From positions 1-7,503 of the forward strand of contig JAUWVK010000074.1 of assembly GCA_030617485.1 (NCBI GenBank): a DNA stretch of 7,503 nt, written 5' to 3'. Numbering within the stretch: the stretch's first letter is position 1; each line of letters begins with the position of its first letter. The translations under genes were made by a program, and so were the position numbers. Positions 4,915 through 7,503 of the stretch are shown piece after piece. The notes under the pieces are model-generated. The model had not been told where the DNA came from and made no database searches. It saw only the letters and a program-made list of their open reading frames with translations. Source of the stretch: Gammaproteobacteria bacterium. GTDB taxonomy: Bacteria > Pseudomonadota > Gammaproteobacteria > SZUA-152.

Positions 4915-7137
4915 CTAATCAATAGCCAATTTCTTCTTTAACCAAACAGAAACATCTTCCGCTGACATTGGTTTGCATAAATAATACCCCTGTCCTCGTG
5001 CGCAGTTAAGTGAGTTCAGAAAGTTTAGCTGGTCTTCACTTTCTATACCTTCTGCGACAACGTCTAAGCCAAGCCCGTGGGCCATTGCAAGGATGGTCGA
5101 AGCAATTTGAGTATCGTCCTTGTCTCCAGGAATACCCATAATAAATGAGCGATCAATTTTTACCGTATCAATGGGTAATTGCTTTAGGTAACTAAGGCTG
5201 GAATATCCAGTACCAAAATCATCAATAGATAACTTCAAACCCTCAGCCTTCAGGTTGTTCAACGTGTCGCGCACGTTATTGGTAAAATTTAAAAACATTC
5301 TCTCAGTAATTTCCAGCTCCAGTTTCTGTGCGTTGAACCCAGTATTTTTCAGTGCTGAAATCACATTAGAATGAAGTTTATTATGCTTAAACTGCTCAGA
5401 GGATATGTTGATTGATAAATTGATTTCCCCAAGACCTTGCGATCCCCATTCATGCACTTGAGAACAGGCATGTTCCATCACCCATTCTCCAATCGGTAAA
5501 ATGATTCCCGTATCTTCAGCAAGTGGAATAAAATCATCGGGTAGAATTAAGCCGCGGTTTGGATCCTGCCAGCGAATAAGTGCCTCTACACCCGTTGGTT
5601 TTTGATCGTGGAGGCTAAAAATAGGCTGGTAGTAGAGGCGCAACTCATCACGTTCTAGCGCCTGGCGCATGCGTGTTTCAAGGCTAAGGCGTCTCTTTAC
5701 ACGCCGAGTTAACTCTTCATTGTAAAGCTGACAATTGTTGCCGCCTTGTTCTTTGGCATGGTACATAGCAGCGTCAGCATATTTTAAAAGGCTGTTACCG
5801 TCGTGATCATCATCCGGATACAAAGCGATGCCTATGCAGACTGAGGAATAAATGTCTGACCCGTTGATTTTTACTGGGGCATTAAGGCTTTTCAGCATGC
5901 GATCCGTCACGAGACTAATATCTAATAATTCCTGGATATTATGGAGAATAGCTACAAATTCATCGCCGCCAAATCGATGAATGCTATCCTCACCGCGCAA
6001 ACAATCCTTGAGTCTTTCTGCAACATGGATGATAAGTTGATCACCTGTTTCATGGCCGAGACTATCATTGACCGTTTTAAAACGGTCAATATCAATAAAC
6101 AATACTGCGATTTTTTTCTTTTCGCGCTGAGCGCTGGCGATGGAAAGCTTTAAGTTCTCTGTGAATGACACCCTGTTTGGTAGCTTAGTCAGCGAATCGT
6201 AGTACGCTAAAGTGTCAAGTCTTTGCTGGGTTATACGTCTTTCATCGATTTCTGATTGTAGCTCTTTGGTACGGGCTTCCACCTGTCGGCGCATTAAAAC
6301 TGTCAAGCTAATCATTAGCACCACTGCGCCAAATAATCCTATTGTTAGCCAAATAATCCAACGTGGGAATTCACTTGATTCAGAGTTACTCATCCAGCGA
6401 CGAATAGAACTGAAATATACTGAATCTTTGTCCGCCTTGAATTCACGCAGGTGTTGGTCGATCACACTAATGATTGCGCTGTTATTTGATTTCAGTACGG
6501 AGTAATGAATATTTATAGGGTTAAATATAATGCCAGTTTCCACGAGGCCGTACTTATTCGCATTAAGTGCCCCGAAGAGTCGGTTTGCGACTCCTGCATC
6601 AGTTTCACCTTTAGCAACGCTTTCCATGACGTCACTAAAATTATCAAGCTCAAGGATTTTAACTTTTACACCGAAATCTTTTGTCAGCTTACGAAATGCC
6701 TTGTCATGTATATTGTTTCGCATAACTGCAACCCGTTTGCTGCGCAAATTCAGTAGTGAGCCAATTCTTGAATCAGCCTGAGAATAAATGAGCCCCCAGT
6801 TGCTGATTAATGGATTGTCAGTGAAGGTATATTTTTCAGCTCGCTTAGCGGAATAAGCCATCATAATAATCAGGTCAATTTGATGGCTTTCAAAATTTTT
6901 CAGGTGATCACTGAAGGAGCCAGGCACAAACTCAAGTTGCCAGCCCTGTTTTTCAGCAATGGCCTTAAGAATATCAACGGAGATTCCCTGCCACTGACCA
7001 TTACTATTTTTGAAGGCAAGAGGTGGATTATTAAAGGCACCAACACGTATGAGCTGACCTGGCTCATCCTGTACTTCATGTCCATATGCCTGACTTGCAG
7101 AAAATGCAATGCTAAGCATTAGTAGTATCTTAAGCAT
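4915..7137 (-). CDS. Membrane-bound SBP_bac_3–GGDEF–EAL c-di-GMP enzyme
   Basis: This is a predicted dual c-di-GMP synthase/phosphodiesterase with a periplasmic sensor. Order in 740 residues: signal peptide (1–19), solute-binding protein family 3 domain (about 28–247, VGAFNNPPLAF to SIRRWMS), one transmembrane helix (about 260–282), a short coiled-coil linker (284–310), GGDEF (about 306–470) and EAL (about 485–735). The cyclase motif GGDEF (390–394) is intact, with an inhibitory RxxD site (Arg381–Asp384) five residues before it. The phosphodiesterase residues also appear intact: Glu518 of EAL, Asn577, Glu609 (EITE), Asp639-Asp640 (DDFGTGYSS), Lys660, Glu696 and Glu699 (AEGIE), and Gln716. Both activities are therefore possible, and which dominates cannot be read from sequence. 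In the sensor Arg99 is present, but the usual second-lobe Asp (DAxxxD) is Asn185. The gene converges on the ASST-like gene. The start is the only suitable one before an upstream in-frame stop, although its ribosome site (CGGG) is poor and close. Confidence 0.95.
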   Translation of the reverse strand: MLKILLMLSIAFSASQAYGHEVQDEPGQLIRVGAFNNPPLAFKNSNGQWQGISVDILKAIAEKQGWQLEFVPGSFSDHLKNFESHQIDLIIMMAYSAKRAEKYTFTDNPLISNWGLIYSQADSRIGSLLNLRSKRVAVMRNNIHDKAFRKLTKDFGVKVKILELDNFSDVMESVAKGETDAGVANRLFGALNANKYGLVETGIIFNPINIHYSVLKSNNSAIISVIDQHLREFKADKDSVYFSSIRRWMSNSESSEFPRWIIWLTIGLFGAVVLMISLTVLMRRQVEARTKELQSEIDERRITQQRLDTLAYYDSLTKLPNRVSFTENLKLSIASAQREKKKIAVLFIDIDRFKTVNDSLGHETGDQLIIHVAERLKDCLRGEDSIHRFGGDEFVAILHNIQELLDISLVTDRMLKSLNAPVKINGSDIYSSVCIGIALYPDDDHDGNSLLKYADAAMYHAKEQGGNNCQLYNEELTRRVKRRLSLETRMRQALERDELRLYYQPIFSLHDQKPTGVEALIRWQDPNRGLILPDDFIPLAEDTGIILPIGEWVMEHACSQVHEWGSQGLGEINLSINISSEQFKHNKLHSNVISALKNTGFNAQKLELEITERMFLNFTNNVRDTLNNLKAEGLKLSIDDFGTGYSSLSYLKQLPIDTVKIDRSFIMGIPGDKDDTQIASTILAMAHGLGLDVVAEGIESEDQLNFLNSLNCARGQGYYLCKPMSAEDVSVWLKKKLAID
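6067..6090. repeat. Perfect 24-base palindrome inside the GGDEF coding region
   Basis: ATTGACCGTTTT is followed immediately by its exact reverse complement, AAAACGGTCAAT, with no spacer and no mismatch. It sits in the part of the GGDEF/EAL gene that encodes IDRFKTVN on the minus strand (residues about 350–357), a highly conserved GGDEF stretch. In RNA it could form about ten base pairs closed by a four-base loop. The peptide itself favours this symmetry, since Ile-Asp/Val-Asn, Arg/Thr and Phe/Lys codons can be mutual reverse complements, so it may be a coding coincidence. Confidence 0.95.
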
Positions 7138-7182
7138 TACCCGACGGATTTTAACATTTTGATTTATTCATGATTGAGCAAA

Positions 7183-7210
7183 ATGATAGGGTATTGAATA
7201 TTATTTGCAA
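7183..7210 (-). promoter_or_regulatory. Candidate sigma-70-type promoter of the GGDEF/EAL gene
   Basis: Read on the minus strand, TTGCAA (7210–7205, 4 of 6 to TTGACA) is followed after 16 bases by TATCAT (7188–7183, 5 of 6 to TATAAT). Transcription would begin near 7176, leaving a leader of about 38 bases before the ATG at 7137. The match is reasonable but the surrounding DNA is AT-rich, so chance similarity is possible. The rest of the 125-base gap (7138–7262) shows no clear terminator or operator. Confidence 0.4.
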
Positions 7211-7262
7211 GGTTAACGGGGGTGTATCGAATGGCCGCGAACAATTTTAAGCCATAATTTCC

Positions 7263-7503
7263 TCAGCCAGGGTTTATTAATCCCGCCACTACAAATCGTC
7301 CTTCCATCATCAGAATATTATAAGTCCGGCATGCTGCTGCCGTGTCCATAATTTCGACACCTAGTTGTTGGTTATGAAGTTGCGCCAGCACTTTGCTTTC
7401 CGGGAATTGTAGCTTTTGGCCAGTGCCCAGAATGACGATTTCCGGTTGTAGTTCGATCAGGGGTTCCAGGTGTTCGGCCAGCAGGTCCTCAAGTGTTAAA
7501 GGT
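7263..7503 (-). CDS. Mth938-like (DUF498 / NDUFAF3-type) domain protein, 5'-truncated
   Basis: The last 79 codons of a gene enter from the right edge and end in TGA at 7265–7263. The translation begins PLTLEDLLAEHLEPLIE and continues with PEIVILGTGQKLQFP, LGVEIMDTAAACRTYNIL and EGRFVVAGLI. These are hallmarks of the small single-domain Mth938/DUF498 family of about 120–130 residues: the ILGTG turn, the P(E)-rich loop, the M(D)T-AACRTYN helix and the final R-VVAALI-like strand. So roughly the C-terminal 60% is present. The mitochondrial homologue NDUFAF3 assists complex I assembly; the role of the bacterial proteins is not established. It is on the same strand as the GGDEF/EAL gene, 125 bases upstream of it. 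The candidate promoter in that gap suggests the two are transcribed at least partly independently. Confidence 0.82.
   Translation of the reverse strand, partial: PLTLEDLLAEHLEPLIELQPEIVILGTGQKLQFPESKVLAQLHNQQLGVEIMDTAAACRTYNILMMEGRFVVAGLINPG

Noticed and set aside
5941..7122. Plus-strand open frames of 70–97 codons opposite the GGDEF/EAL gene
   Set aside because: They are antisense to a complete multi-domain gene, overlap each other, and show no domain or convincing start signal.
7231..7255. ATGGC/GCCAT inverted repeat after the Mth938-like gene
   Set aside because: The stem is five base pairs with a 15-base loop and no T run follows on the minus strand, so a terminator call is not supported.

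Overview
The window looks like a chromosomal segment of a gammaproteobacterium, moderately AT-rich. The best evidence is the nlpD–rpoS gene pair at the left end, an arrangement typical of Gammaproteobacteria, with an RpoS that carries this group's stress-sigma signatures. No mobile element, tRNA, rRNA or CRISPR array is visible. Genus-level placement is not possible from the sequence alone.

Left block (1–1865, + strand): the 3' part of nlpD, a LysM plus degenerate LytM/M23 envelope protein, is followed 34 bases later by a complete rpoS of 351 residues. These cover cell-division amidase control and the general stress / stationary-phase sigma factor.

Middle block (1974–4830, + strand): two genes 16 bases apart form a probable operon. 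The first encodes a polytopic membrane protein of unknown function with a set of histidine motifs in or near its membrane segments. The second encodes a predicted lipoprotein of the arylsulfotransferase (ASST) family with the family's catalytic His/Arg residues apparently in place. This pair is the least explained part of the window and the best candidate for an undescribed system. The 108-base gap upstream holds a good ribosome binding site, a short inverted repeat and a weak terminator-like hairpin.

Right block (4915–7503, - strand): a 740-residue membrane-bound c-di-GMP enzyme has a periplasmic SBP_bac_3 sensor, one transmembrane helix, and GGDEF and EAL domains with active-site motifs intact in both. 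It converges on the ASST gene across 84 bases. Upstream of it, after 125 bases containing a plausible promoter, lies the C-terminal part of a Mth938/DUF498-family gene that runs off the right edge.

Taken together, the window joins stationary-phase/stress control (RpoS), envelope maintenance (NlpD) and c-di-GMP signalling with an envelope-associated putative sulfotransferase module. Co-regulation between these blocks is possible but is not shown by the sequence.
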